Position numbers and translations under genes: made by a program
Source of the DNA: Clostridia bacterium
Lineage (GTDB): Bacteria > Bacillota > Clostridia > Peptostreptococcales > Anaerovoracaceae
Direction: 5' to 3'
Assembly (NCBI GenBank): GCA_900766045.1
Contig: CAAFTW010000008.1
Coordinates: forward strand, 30,035-94,034
Length of the DNA stretch: 64,000 nt
The notes under the pieces: model-generated
The model's database searches: none
Told to the model about the DNA's origin: nothing
Seen by the model: the letters and a program-made list of their open reading frames with translations, nothing else
Shown here: positions 1 through 8,849 of the stretch, one piece after another
How the letters are laid out: each line of letters opens with the position of its first letter
How positions within the stretch are numbered: position 1 is the first letter of the stretch

Positions 1-1
1 G

Positions 2-1702
2 CTGGACGGCTGGGTGGCCAGCCAGAGGAGCCTTGGCGGATTGATTTTTGTCGACTTGAGAGATAAAACCGGGATCACACAGATTGTATTCGATGAAACC
101 ATCGATAAGGAAAAATTCGATCTGGCAGAGAGCCTGGGAAGAGAGTATGTTATCGGTATTTCCGGAAAAGTCCGCGAGCGTTCTTCCAAGAACCCGGACA
201 TCCCGACGGGAGATATCGAAGTTCTGGCGACAGACATCGTTCTGTATGCTTCTTCTGAGACACCGCCGATCTACATCAAGGACGACGATCAAGTCAGCAT
301 GGATCTCCGCCTGAAGTACCGTTATCTGGACCTGCGCAAGCAGAAAATGCAGAGAAACCTGACCTTCAGACATAAAGTCTGCAAGATCGCAAGGGACTAT
401 TTCGATGAGAACGGATTCACAGAAGTCGAGACGCCGATGCTCGTTCGTTCGACACCGGAAGGCCCCCGCGACTATCTGGTTCCGAGCCGTGTCAATCATG
501 GTAAATTCTACGCACTTCCGCAGTCCCCGCAGCTGTTCAAGCAGCTCCTGATGGTCGGCGGAACAGATCGTTATATGCAGATCGTAAAGTGCTTCCGTGA
601 TGAGGATCTGCGTGCAGACAGACAGCCGGAATTCACCCAGATCGACCTGGAGATGAGCTTCGTCGACATGGATGACATTCTGACCATGCAGGAAGGCTTC
701 CTGAAGCGCGTATTCAAGGAAATGCTGGATGTCGATATTCAGACTCCGCTTCCGAGAATGCAGTACTGGGATGCCATGAACCGCTATGGCTCCGATAAGC
801 CGGACACAAGATTCGGATTCGAGCTGCATAAGCTGAACGATATTCCGGCCGTAAAGAACAGTGAATTCAAGGTCTTCAGCAATGCGCTTTCCCAGGGCGG
901 CGATGTCCGCGGAATCTGCATCGATGGAGGCAGCAAAGAGTACAGCCGCAAGAAGATTGACAAGCTGACGGAAGAGACAAAACACTACGGTGCAAAGGGA
1001 ATCGTCTGGATCCGTGTAGAAGACGGAGAATTCAAGTCTTCTGTAAATAAGTTCTTCAGCCAGGACGAGCTGAAAGAGATTGCAGATGAGTTTGATGCAA
1101 AAGTGGGAGATCTGATTCTGATCGTTGCGGATCAGCCGAAGGTTGTTTATGACAGTCTGGGATTCCTGAGACGTCATATCGCAGATCAGATGGGACTTCT
1201 CGACCCGCACCAGTATAACCTGCTCTGGGTCGTCAACTTCCCGATGTTCGAGAAGAACGAGGAAGGAGAAGTCACAGCAATGCATCACCCGTTCACGCAT
1301 CCGAGAACAGAGGATATTCCGATGCTGGATACGGATCCGATGCACGTCGGCTCTGATACTTACGACATCGTCCTGAATGGTGTTGAAATGGGCGGAGGAA
1401 GCATCCGTATTCACGATCGTGATCTTCAGCAGAAGATGTTCGATATTCTGGGAATTACAAAAGAGGAATCAGAGCGTAAGTTTGGATTCCTTCTGGAAGC
1501 CTTCAAGTATGGAGCACCGCCGCACGGCGGACTGGCCTACGGCCTTGACCGTATGATCATGCTTCTGACTGGTGAGTCCTCGATTCGTGAGGTTATGGCC
1601 TTCCCGAAGAACCAGAATGCTCAGTGCCTGGTCAGTGATGCGCCGAATACGGTTGACGACGAACAGCTTCAGGAACTGGGAATCGAAGTTACAGAGGAAT
1701 AA
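2..1702 (+). CDS. aspS: Aspartyl-tRNA synthetase, 5'-truncated by the window edge
   Basis: Class II aminoacyl-tRNA synthetase that charges tRNA-Asp (or tRNA-Asp/Asn) with aspartate in the cytoplasm. The frame is open from base 2 and starts inside the N-terminal OB-fold anticodon-binding domain (GWV...GGLIFVDLRD), so about 20 residues and the true start lie upstream. Class II motifs follow: TPEGPRDYLVPSR, ALPQSPQLFKQ, FRDEDLRADRQPEFTQ (motif 2), and a C-terminal GLDRMIML (motif 3). The bacterial GAD insertion lies between motifs 2 and 3. A GTG at 14 could be mistaken for a start but falls within the conserved OB fold. The stop is 2 bases before nadD, so the two are probably cotranscribed. Whether the enzyme is discriminating or non-discriminating cannot be told from this. 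Confidence 0.96.
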   Translation: MDGWVASQRSLGGLIFVDLRDKTGITQIVFDETIDKEKFDLAESLGREYVIGISGKVRERSSKNPDIPTGDIEVLATDIVLYASSETPPIYIKDDDQVSMDLRLKYRYLDLRKQKMQRNLTFRHKVCKIARDYFDENGFTEVETPMLVRSTPEGPRDYLVPSRVNHGKFYALPQSPQLFKQLLMVGGTDRYMQIVKCFRDEDLRADRQPEFTQIDLEMSFVDMDDILTMQEGFLKRVFKEMLDVDIQTPLPRMQYWDAMNRYGSDKPDTRFGFELHKLNDIPAVKNSEFKVFSNALSQGGDVRGICIDGGSKEYSRKKIDKLTEETKHYGAKGIVWIRVEDGEFKSSVNKFFSQDELKEIADEFDAKVGDLILIVADQPKVVYDSLGFLRRHIADQMGLLDPHQYNLLWVVNFPMFEKNEEGEVTAMHHPFTHPRTEDIPMLDTDPMHVGSDTYDIVLNGVEMGGGSIRIHDRDLQQKMFDILGITKEESERKFGFLLEAFKYGAPPHGGLAYGLDRMIMLLTGESSIREVMAFPKNQNAQCLVSDAPNTVDDEQLQELGIEVTEE

Positions 1703-1704
1703 AT

Positions 1705-2313
1705 ATGAAAAAAAAGCCGGCGGCCGTGCTGGGCGGGACATTTAATCCGATTCATCTCGGACATATTTCCATTGCTGAGGCGGCCGCAGAAGAGCTTCAT
1801 CTGCAGACGGTTTATCTCATGCCGGCGCATGTCAGTCCGTTTAAACGGAATGCCCTGCATGTGTCGGATCAGGACAGGCTGGCCATGGTCCGGCTTGCTG
1901 TGCAGAATCATCCACATCTTTCTGTCCTGGATTATGAAATCCGGAAACAGGGAATTTCTTACACCTGGGAAACACTGGAAGAACTTTCCCAGATGTATGA
2001 AGATACGGATTTTTGGTTTATTGTTGGAGGAGATTCCTTCCTGCAACTGGAAAGCTGGAATCACGGACCGGAAATTCTGAGGAAATATGGAATCATCCTG
2101 ACCATCAGACCGGGAATTTCCAGCGAAGCCTGTCTGCAGATGAAAACACAATATGAGAATAAGTTTGGCGCGAGAATTTCCCTGGTGCATAATGATCCGA
2201 TGGATATTTCTTCAACAGAAATCCGCAGGAGGGCAGCAGAAGGGAAATCTCTGGAAGGACTCGTGCCGCCGGAGGTAGAGAAATACATCAATGATCAGCG
2301 ATTATATCGATAA
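1705..2313 (+). CDS. nadD: Nicotinate-nucleotide adenylyltransferase
   Basis: Transfers AMP from ATP to nicotinate mononucleotide, giving deamido-NAD in NAD biosynthesis. The 202-residue protein has the nucleotidyltransferase signature GGTFNPIHLGH at residues 10-20 and the second ATP-binding motif SSTEIRRR near the C-terminus; length is normal. The ATG lies 2 bases after aspS. The 3' end overlaps the next gene by 23 bases. nadD followed by yqeK and rsfS is the usual order in Firmicutes, which supports the call. Confidence 0.95.
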   Translation: MKKKPAAVLGGTFNPIHLGHISIAEAAAEELHLQTVYLMPAHVSPFKRNALHVSDQDRLAMVRLAVQNHPHLSVLDYEIRKQGISYTWETLEELSQMYEDTDFWFIVGGDSFLQLESWNHGPEILRKYGIILTIRPGISSEACLQMKTQYENKFGARISLVHNDPMDISSTEIRRRAAEGKSLEGLVPPEVEKYINDQRLYR

Positions 2314-3205
2314 AGATAAAGTGATTCAGTATCTGGATGAACATTTGTCAGAAAAGCGGCGCCATCACATTAAAGGCGTTGTGGAGACGGCTGTAAGCCT
2401 GGCGAAACAGTATGGAGCAGATCCGGAAAAGGCCGAGGCGGGTGCACTGTACCATGACATGTTCAAGGAGAGAGATCTGGACGACCTGATCGACCGGTAC
2501 GGCCTTCCGCAGAAGTATAAAGGAAAGCGGAATCTAGCCCACAGTAAGGTTGCCGCTGCAGTGATGGAAAAGGAATTCCACGTTACCGATCAGGATCTGA
2601 TCAATGCAGTCAGCTATCACACCACCGGACGTCCGGCCATGTCGCTCTTAGAGAAAATTTTATTCATTGCAGATGCAATTGAACCCTCGAGAGACTATCC
2701 GGGAGTTGACGAAGCCAGAAGACTGGCGTATAAAGATATTGACAGAGCTTGTCTGTATTCCCTGAGCCGGTCTGTGGATTTTGTCCGCTCACAGGGAAAA
2801 TATCTGGATGAGGATACGCTGCATGCCAGAGATTATTATGAAAACCAGTTAAAGGAGAGAAAAATGGACAGCAGAACCTTAGCGATTGAAGCAGCGAAGG
2901 CCATGGATGCCAAGCTGGGAATAAATGTAGTGATTATCGATGTGGCGGAGCGCTCCTCGTTTACGGACTACCTGGTTGTGGCATCCGGAAGTTCCGAGAG
3001 ACAGGCAGAGGCTCTGGCTGATGCTGCCGAGGACCGCCTTGCTGAGCTGAACGTTTTGTCCCGCAGCACGGAAGGCAGAAGAAACACGGGCTGGATTCTC
3101 GTGGATTTTGGTGATATTGTCGTTAACGTATTTACAGAAGAAATGCGTGCGAAATATAATATTGAAGGGGTCTGGGGAGACTGTGACCTCGTGGATTGGA
3201 AGTAG
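2291..3205 (+). CDS. YqeK HD-domain hydrolase fused to ribosomal silencing factor RsfS
   Basis: A single 304-codon frame carries two proteins that are normally separate neighbours. Residues 1-190 are a YqeK-type HD phosphohydrolase (known family activity: symmetrical cleavage of diadenosine tetraphosphate). Its metal ligands are visible as HH at 25-26, HD at 55-56, H84, H110 and D128. Residues 192-304 are RsfS, which binds ribosomal protein uL14 and blocks 30S-50S joining in starvation (SSFTDYLVVASG, GWILVDFGDIVVNVF). The join has no linker. A good ribosome-binding site (AAAGGAGA, 2851-2858) precedes an in-frame ATG at 2864, so free RsfS is probably also made. Between nadD and leuS. A sequencing error that removed a yqeK stop cannot be excluded. 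Confidence 0.9.
   Translation: MISDYIDKDKVIQYLDEHLSEKRRHHIKGVVETAVSLAKQYGADPEKAEAGALYHDMFKERDLDDLIDRYGLPQKYKGKRNLAHSKVAAAVMEKEFHVTDQDLINAVSYHTTGRPAMSLLEKILFIADAIEPSRDYPGVDEARRLAYKDIDRACLYSLSRSVDFVRSQGKYLDEDTLHARDYYENQLKERKMDSRTLAIEAAKAMDAKLGINVVIIDVAERSSFTDYLVVASGSSERQAEALADAAEDRLAELNVLSRSTEGRRNTGWILVDFGDIVVNVFTEEMRAKYNIEGVWGDCDLVDWK
2864..3205 (+). other. rsfS: Probable internal translation start producing free RsfS (113 aa)
   Basis: An ATG at 2864, in frame with the yqeK-rsfS fusion, begins exactly where RsfS homology begins (MDSRTLAIEAAKAMDAK). It is preceded by AAAGGAGA at 5-base spacing. This is the layout of an independent gene, so the locus may yield both a fusion and a free silencing factor. 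That both products exist is inference. Confidence 0.6.
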
Positions 3206-3229
3206 TATTGTTTTACAGGGGAAGAAGAA

Positions 3230-5716
3230 ATGGAAGAAAAGTACAATTTTAGTGAGATCGAGAAGAAATGGCAGAAGTACTGGGAGGAGAATAAGTCCTT
3301 CAAGGTCACGGAAGATCCGTCCAAGGAGAAGTTCTATGATCTGGAAATGTTCCCATACCCGTCAGGAAAGCTGCACATGGGTCATGTAAGAAACTATTCC
3401 ATCGGAGATGTCATCGCCCGTTTTAAGACGATGCAGGGATACAACGTTCTTCATGTCATGGGCTTCGATTCCTTCGGACTGCCGGCAGAGAACGCGGCGA
3501 TTAAACATGGTATTGCCCCGGAGAAGTGGACGTGGGATAATATTCATGAGATGGAAGACGAGTTGCGCCGTCTCGGACTCTCTTACGACTGGGACCGCGA
3601 GGTACAGACTTGCAGCCCGGAATACTATAAGTGGATGCAGTGGATCTTTATTCAGTTCTATAATAAAGGTCTTGCATATAAAAAAGAAAACCCGGTGAAC
3701 TGGTGCCCAAGCTGCCAGACCGTACTGGCAAATGAGCAGGTTGTAGACGGCTGCTGTGAGCGCTGCCACACACCTGTAACCAAGAAGGATCTGTCTCAGT
3801 GGTACCTGCGTATCACAGACTACGCGGACAGACTTCTGGATAATCTGGACAAGCTCCCGGGATGGCCGAACAAGGTAAAAGTCATGCAGCGCAACTGGAT
3901 TGGAAGATCCGTCGGTGCGGAAATTGATTTCAAGATTGTGGATTCCGACAAGTCACTGAAAGTTTTCACAACCCGTGCAGACACATTGTTCGGAGCGACA
4001 TTCATGGTAATGTCACCGGAGCACCCTTACCTGATGGAGCTGGTAAAGGGCAGCGAATACGAGAAACCGGTGAATGAATATGTCGAGAAAGTCAAGCACC
4101 TGAATGACATTGAGCGTACGTCCACCACACGCGAGAAGACAGGTGTATTTATCGGACGCTATGCGGTAAATCCGGTAAATGGAAAACAGATTCCGATCTA
4201 TATTTCCGACTACGTACTGATGAGCTACGGAACAGGAGCAATTATGGCGGTTCCGGCTCATGACCAGAGAGACTTCGATTTTGCAAAGAAGTTCGGCCTG
4301 GACATCATTCCGGTAGTCGACAGTGACGATCCGGAGATTGACGTCAACCATCTGACTAAAGCATTTGATGCTGAAGGAACGATGATCAATTCCGAGCAGT
4401 TTAACGGCATGAACAACCGTGAAGCCATCGGAAAGATGATCGACTGGCTGGACAGCGAGGGAATCGGAAAGAAGACGGTCAACTACAAGCTCAGAGACTG
4501 GCTGATCTCCAGACAGAGATACTGGGGAACGCCGATCCCGATGATTTACTGCGATGACTGCGGATGGGTTCCTGAAAAAGAGGAGAACCTGCCGGTTCTG
4601 CTTCCTAAGGATGTAGAATTCACCGGAAAGGGAGAATCCCCGATTACGACATCCAAGTCTTTCGTAGAATGCACATGCCCGCGCTGCGGAAAGAAAGCAA
4701 GACGTGAAGTCGACACAATGGATACATTCCTCGACTCATCCTGGTACTATCTGCGTTATACAGATCCGCACAACGACAAAAAGGCATGGGACAAGAAGAA
4801 AGCCGATTACTGGATGAATGTAGACCAGTATATCGGTGGCGTTGAGCACGCTATCCTGCACCTGATGTACGCGCGCTTCTTCATGATGGCACTCTATGAC
4901 CTGGGACTGGTCAGCGAGGAGGAACCTTTCCGCAATCTGCTGACACAGGGCATGGTAAACAAGGCCGATGAGAACGGCGTCTTCAAGAAAATGAGTAAAT
5001 CTGTCGGAAATGTCGTCAGTCCGGAGGAAATCCTGAAGAAATACGGCGCAGATACAGCAAGACTCTTCATTCTGTTTGCTGCACCGCCGGAAAGAGAACT
5101 GGACTGGTCGGATGAAGGTGTGGACGGAAGCTACCGTTTCCTGAACCGTGTCTGGAGACTGGTTTATGAGTTTGTCAGCCAGAAAGCTGATAAGGAAATT
5201 TCTGTTGAGGTGAAGTCGGATCTCGACAAGAACTTGAACTATGTATTAAATACGACGATTAAGAAAGTGACCGATGACATCAGCAAGCGTTATAACTTTA
5301 ACACTGCTATCAGCTCCATCATGGAATTGGTCAATGAACTTTACAAGGATAAGGACCAGAAGAATCTGAACCCGGGACTTTATGCCAAGGCAGTCAAGAC
5401 GGTTGTCGTCCTCCTTTCCCCATTCACACCGCATATCTGTGAAGAGATGTGGCAGAATCTGGGCGGAGAAGGCACACTGACACACCACGCATGGCCAGCT
5501 TATGATGAGAAGGCACTCGTGAAGGACGAGGTCGAGATTGTCGTTCAGCTGAACGGAAAAGTAAAGGCAAAAGTTAACGTTGCAAGCGGACTGTCCAGAG
5601 ATGAACTTGCTGAACAGGTTAAGCAGAATGCGAAGGTTCAGGAACTTCTTGAAGGCAAAAATGTCGTGAAGACCATTGCGGTGCCGAATCGACTTGTAAA
5701 CTTTGTCGTCAGGTAG
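3230..5716 (+). CDS. leuS: Leucyl-tRNA synthetase
   Basis: Class I synthetase charging tRNA-Leu. The 828-residue protein has the HIGH-type motif HMGH at 49-52 and the KMSKS motif at 587-591 (KKMSKSVGN). A zinc-binding cysteine cluster (CPSC...CERC) lies near residues 160-180. The editing CP1 domain (TSTTREKTGVF, YGTGAIMAVPAHDQRD) lies between the two catalytic halves, followed by an anticodon-binding domain and a C-terminal tRNA-binding domain. Length is typical of bacteria. The ATG is preceded by a GGGGAAGAA ribosome site and lies 24 bases after rsfS. Cotranscription with the upstream genes is likely. Confidence 0.97.
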   Translation: MEEKYNFSEIEKKWQKYWEENKSFKVTEDPSKEKFYDLEMFPYPSGKLHMGHVRNYSIGDVIARFKTMQGYNVLHVMGFDSFGLPAENAAIKHGIAPEKWTWDNIHEMEDELRRLGLSYDWDREVQTCSPEYYKWMQWIFIQFYNKGLAYKKENPVNWCPSCQTVLANEQVVDGCCERCHTPVTKKDLSQWYLRITDYADRLLDNLDKLPGWPNKVKVMQRNWIGRSVGAEIDFKIVDSDKSLKVFTTRADTLFGATFMVMSPEHPYLMELVKGSEYEKPVNEYVEKVKHLNDIERTSTTREKTGVFIGRYAVNPVNGKQIPIYISDYVLMSYGTGAIMAVPAHDQRDFDFAKKFGLDIIPVVDSDDPEIDVNHLTKAFDAEGTMINSEQFNGMNNREAIGKMIDWLDSEGIGKKTVNYKLRDWLISRQRYWGTPIPMIYCDDCGWVPEKEENLPVLLPKDVEFTGKGESPITTSKSFVECTCPRCGKKARREVDTMDTFLDSSWYYLRYTDPHNDKKAWDKKKADYWMNVDQYIGGVEHAILHLMYARFFMMALYDLGLVSEEEPFRNLLTQGMVNKADENGVFKKMSKSVGNVVSPEEILKKYGADTARLFILFAAPPERELDWSDEGVDGSYRFLNRVWRLVYEFVSQKADKEISVEVKSDLDKNLNYVLNTTIKKVTDDISKRYNFNTAISSIMELVNELYKDKDQKNLNPGLYAKAVKTVVVLLSPFTPHICEEMWQNLGGEGTLTHHAWPAYDEKALVKDEVEIVVQLNGKVKAKVNVASGLSRDELAEQVKQNAKVQELLEGKNVVKTIAVPNRLVNFVVR

Positions 5717-5727
5717 AGAGGACCTTA

Positions 5728-7632
5728 ATGAGAGAGAATAACAAGAACAATGCCCAGGATAAGAATACCCGGGCAAAAAGAAACGGCCAGAGGAATAACC
5801 ATTCCTCTGAGCGCCGTTTCAACAGCCGCAAGTCCGGCGAGAACAGAAAGGCGGACGAGGCGGGAGATCGTCTGGGCCGAGAGCTGGGCCTGAAACCGAA
5901 GACACAGTCATCCTCAAGGCACACGGCCAACATTCACCGGGGTGTAAGGACCAGAAATGATACTCACGCGCGGAAAAAGCCGGAAAGTATCAAGATCTTC
6001 CCGATCGGCGGTCTGGATGAAATCGGAAAGAACATGACGCTGCTCGAATATAAGGATCAGATCCTGATCATCGACTGCGGAATGTCATTTCCGGATGACA
6101 GCATGTATGGAATCGACGTGGTCATTCCGGACTTCAGCTACGTGGTAAAGAATGCGGCCAAGGTCAAGGGACTGATCATCACCCACGGTCATGAAGACCA
6201 TATTGGCGGTGTACCATATCTGCTGAAGCAGATCAATGTTCCGATATACGGAACTCCGCTGTCGCTGGGACTGATCAGAAATAAACTGGAAGAGCACGGA
6301 ATCAGAGGAAATCTGAATGTCATTCACGCCGGAGACACGTTCAAGGTCGGGGCGTTTGAAATCGAAGCCATTCATACTACGCATTCCATTGCGGACGCAG
6401 TATGCTACTTTATCAAGACACCGGCTGCCAGAATCTTCCATACGGGAGACTTTAAAATTGACTACACACCTGTTGACGGAGACCCGATCGATCTGGGAAG
6501 ACTGGCAGAAATCGGAGATTCCGGAGTCGACCTGATGATGTGTGACTCCACCAATGTCGTACGCCCGGGCTACACCCGTTCCGAGCGTGTTGTCGGAGAA
6601 TCCCTGGACGGAATTTTCCGCGAGGCGGAAAATCGTATCATTATCGCGACATTCTCTTCGAACGTCAACCGTATTCAGAAGATTATCGAGCTGTCCGTAA
6701 AGTACGGCAGAAAATTTGCTGTATCCGGGCGCAGCATGGATAATGTTGTCAAACTGGCTATGGAACTCGGTTATCTGAAGTTCCCTGCAGGTTCCTATGT
6801 GGAACTGAATCAGACCAGAGGAATCCCGGACAGTAAATTGACGATTATCACGACCGGAAGCCGGGGCGAGCCGCTTTCTGCGCTTGCCAGAATGGCTGCC
6901 GATGAACACAGAAACGTAAAGCTGAAGAAAGGCGACACGGTAATTCTGTCGTCCACACCGGTTCCGGGAAATGAAAAATCCGTTTCCAGAGTCGTCAACC
7001 AGCTTTATCAGAAACAGGTTCATGTCATCTATAACGAGAATGCGGATATTCACGTATCCGGACATGCCTGCCAGGAAGACCTGAAACTGATGCATTCCCT
7101 GATCCGTCCTAAATTCTTTATGCCGGTTCACGGAGAGCACAGACATCTGATCATTCATCGCCAGCTGGCAGAACAGCTCGGAGAAAAGAAAGATCATATC
7201 TTTATCCTGAGTAATGGTGACCAGCTGACCCTGACGAAGAAGAGGGCCATCCGCTTTAAAAACGTGGTTCCTGCGGAAGATATCATGGTCGACGGACTTG
7301 GTATCGGCGACGTCGGAAACATTGTTCTGAAGGACCGCCAGCTCCTCTCAGAGTCAGGACTGATTCTGGTTGTAGCCGGTGTAGACACAGGAAGCGGAAC
7401 GCTGGTTTCCGGACCGGAAATCGTTTCCAGAGGATTCGTCTATGTAAAGGAAAACGAGGGACTGATTGCAGAGTCCAGAAAGGTTGCACAGAACGCGATC
7501 GAAAAGAGTCTCGCAGGAGGATTCCAGGACTGGAACAGTCTGAAGAACGATGTGCGTGATGACCTGCGCCGCTTTATTTTCCAGAAGACCAGGAGAAGTC
7601 CGCTGATCCTTCCGGTCTTTCTGCAGATATAA
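5728..7632 (+). CDS. rnj: Ribonuclease J with a long basic N-terminal extension
   Basis: Metallo-beta-lactamase/beta-CASP ribonuclease with 5'-3' exo- and endonuclease activity in mRNA decay and rRNA maturation. The zinc motif is HGHEDH at residues 153-158. Further motifs are HTTHS, HTGDFKID and the late VHGEHRH. The catalytic core begins only at about residue 88 (IKIFPIGGLDEIGKN), whereas Bacillus RNase J begins with this segment near its start. The first 85 residues are highly polar (many Lys, Arg, Asn) and look disordered, possibly an RNA-binding tail. The C-terminus is short after the core. The ATG is 11 bases after leuS. Whether it corresponds to RNase J1 or J2 is not clear. Confidence 0.94.
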   Translation: MRENNKNNAQDKNTRAKRNGQRNNHSSERRFNSRKSGENRKADEAGDRLGRELGLKPKTQSSSRHTANIHRGVRTRNDTHARKKPESIKIFPIGGLDEIGKNMTLLEYKDQILIIDCGMSFPDDSMYGIDVVIPDFSYVVKNAAKVKGLIITHGHEDHIGGVPYLLKQINVPIYGTPLSLGLIRNKLEEHGIRGNLNVIHAGDTFKVGAFEIEAIHTTHSIADAVCYFIKTPAARIFHTGDFKIDYTPVDGDPIDLGRLAEIGDSGVDLMMCDSTNVVRPGYTRSERVVGESLDGIFREAENRIIIATFSSNVNRIQKIIELSVKYGRKFAVSGRSMDNVVKLAMELGYLKFPAGSYVELNQTRGIPDSKLTIITTGSRGEPLSALARMAADEHRNVKLKKGDTVILSSTPVPGNEKSVSRVVNQLYQKQVHVIYNENADIHVSGHACQEDLKLMHSLIRPKFFMPVHGEHRHLIIHRQLAEQLGEKKDHIFILSNGDQLTLTKKRAIRFKNVVPAEDIMVDGLGIGDVGNIVLKDRQLLSESGLILVVAGVDTGSGTLVSGPEIVSRGFVYVKENEGLIAESRKVAQNAIEKSLAGGFQDWNSLKNDVRDDLRRFIFQKTRRSPLILPVFLQI

Positions 7633-7644
7633 CGGGAGGATAGA

Positions 7645-8007
7645 ATGAACGTATATGATCAGGCACACGGCTTAGCCCAGGCCATAAAGGAATCAGAAGA
7701 ATTCAAGCAGTACGATCAGATGCAGAAACTGGTCGACAGTGATCCTGAACTATCAAGCATGGTAAAAGAGCTGCAGAACCTGCAGATTCGTCAGCAGTCT
7801 ATGCAGATGAACGGCGATCAGCCGTCAGCGGAAATGATGCAGGAAATTCAGCGCATTTCCGCCATGATGATGTCCAATCCCGCTGCCGCGCAGTACATGC
7901 AGACAGCGATGCGCTTTTCACTGATGATGGCCGATGTCTATAAAATTGTGGGAGAAGCGATTGGCATGGATATGTCTCAGCTTCCGGATATGATGAAAAA
8001 TCTGTAA
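7645..8007 (+). CDS. YlbF/YmcA family regulator
   Basis: A 120-residue helical protein of the YlbF/YmcA family (MNVYDQAHGLAQAIKESEEFKQ, then long amphipathic helices). In Bacillus, YlbF, YmcA and YaaT form a complex that modulates RNase Y, competence and sporulation. Placement immediately after RNase J (12 bases, ribosome site GGGAGGA) fits a role in RNA turnover; that link is inference. The sequence is rich in Met and Gln. Which paralogue it is cannot be decided. Confidence 0.85.
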   Translation: MNVYDQAHGLAQAIKESEEFKQYDQMQKLVDSDPELSSMVKELQNLQIRQQSMQMNGDQPSAEMMQEIQRISAMMMSNPAAAQYMQTAMRFSLMMADVYKIVGEAIGMDMSQLPDMMKNL

Positions 8008-8065
8008 AACAGCGTTTTTCATCCGTCAGGAACAGAAAAACACCAGCAATCAGAACGTCCGGCTG

Positions 8066-8093
8066 TTGCAAATCACCGCAGTTCTGATATAAT
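8066..8093 (+). promoter_or_regulatory. Sigma-A type promoter of efp
   Basis: TTGCAA at 8066-8071 and TATAAT at 8088-8093 are separated by 16 bases, 40 bases ahead of the efp start and in the only gap between ylbF and efp. Confidence 0.7.
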
Positions 8094-8132
8094 ATATTAG
8101 ATTTACTAAAAAAAATAGGGAGTGAATAACCA

Positions 8133-8696
8133 ATGATTACAGCAGGAGATTTCAGAAAGGGCATGACGTTCGAACTGGACGGAGAGCCTAACGTTGTTGT
8201 CGACTTTCAGCATGTTAAGCCGGGCAAAGGTGCTGCGTTCGTAAGAACAAAGTATAAGAACATTATTACCGGTGCGATCCGTGAGACGGCATTCAACCCG
8301 ACAGAAAAGTTTAATGAAGCAAGAATTGAGACCAGAAAGATGACTTATCTCTATAACGATGGAGATCTGTTCTATTTCATGGATCCAGAGTCATTCGAGC
8401 AGATTCCGGTAGGCAAGGATCTGATGGGAGACGCAGTGAAGTACATTCGTGAGAACGATGAAGCTACACTCCGTTTCTATGAGAATTCCTGCTTTGCTGT
8501 TGAACCGCCGAACTTCGTAGACCTGACCGTTACAGAGACAGAGCCGGGAATCAAGGGCGACACTGCTACCAATGTAACAAAGGCCGCTACCGTAGAGACT
8601 GGCGCAGTCATTCAGGTTCCTATCTTCATCGAAGAAGGAGAGAAGATCCAGATCGATACGAGAACAGGTGAGTATCTCGGAAGATCCAAGGAGTAA
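8133..8696 (+). CDS. efp: Elongation factor P
   Basis: Binds the ribosome between the P and E sites and relieves stalling on polyproline. The 187-residue protein has the three-domain KOW/OB architecture and standard length. The tip of the first domain reads KPGKGAAF, with Lys at the position modified in many bacteria. The C-terminal signature is IQIDTRTGEYLGRSKE. The ATG follows a GGGAGTG ribosome site. It has its own promoter (8066-8093) and terminator (8723-8755), so it is probably monocistronic. Confidence 0.97.
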   Translation: MITAGDFRKGMTFELDGEPNVVVDFQHVKPGKGAAFVRTKYKNIITGAIRETAFNPTEKFNEARIETRKMTYLYNDGDLFYFMDPESFEQIPVGKDLMGDAVKYIRENDEATLRFYENSCFAVEPPNFVDLTVTETEPGIKGDTATNVTKAATVETGAVIQVPIFIEEGEKIQIDTRTGEYLGRSKE

Positions 8697-8722
8697 TGAA
8701 CCGTATAAGGAAATGCATGAGG

Positions 8723-8755
8723 AGGGACGTAGATATTTATTTACGTCCCTTTCTT
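8723..8755 (+). terminator. Intrinsic terminator after efp
   Basis: AGGGACGTA (8723-8731) pairs with TTACGTCCCT (8741-8750), followed by TTCTT. Placed 26 bases after the efp stop. Confidence 0.75.
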
Positions 8756-8849
8756 GTCCATGCAGATATTTGCCGGCAAGCTATAAACGAGCCGTCCGGA
8801 AGGATTCCTGCAGGGGATTTTATGAAAAGGAAAATTTTGGAGTTTGTGT

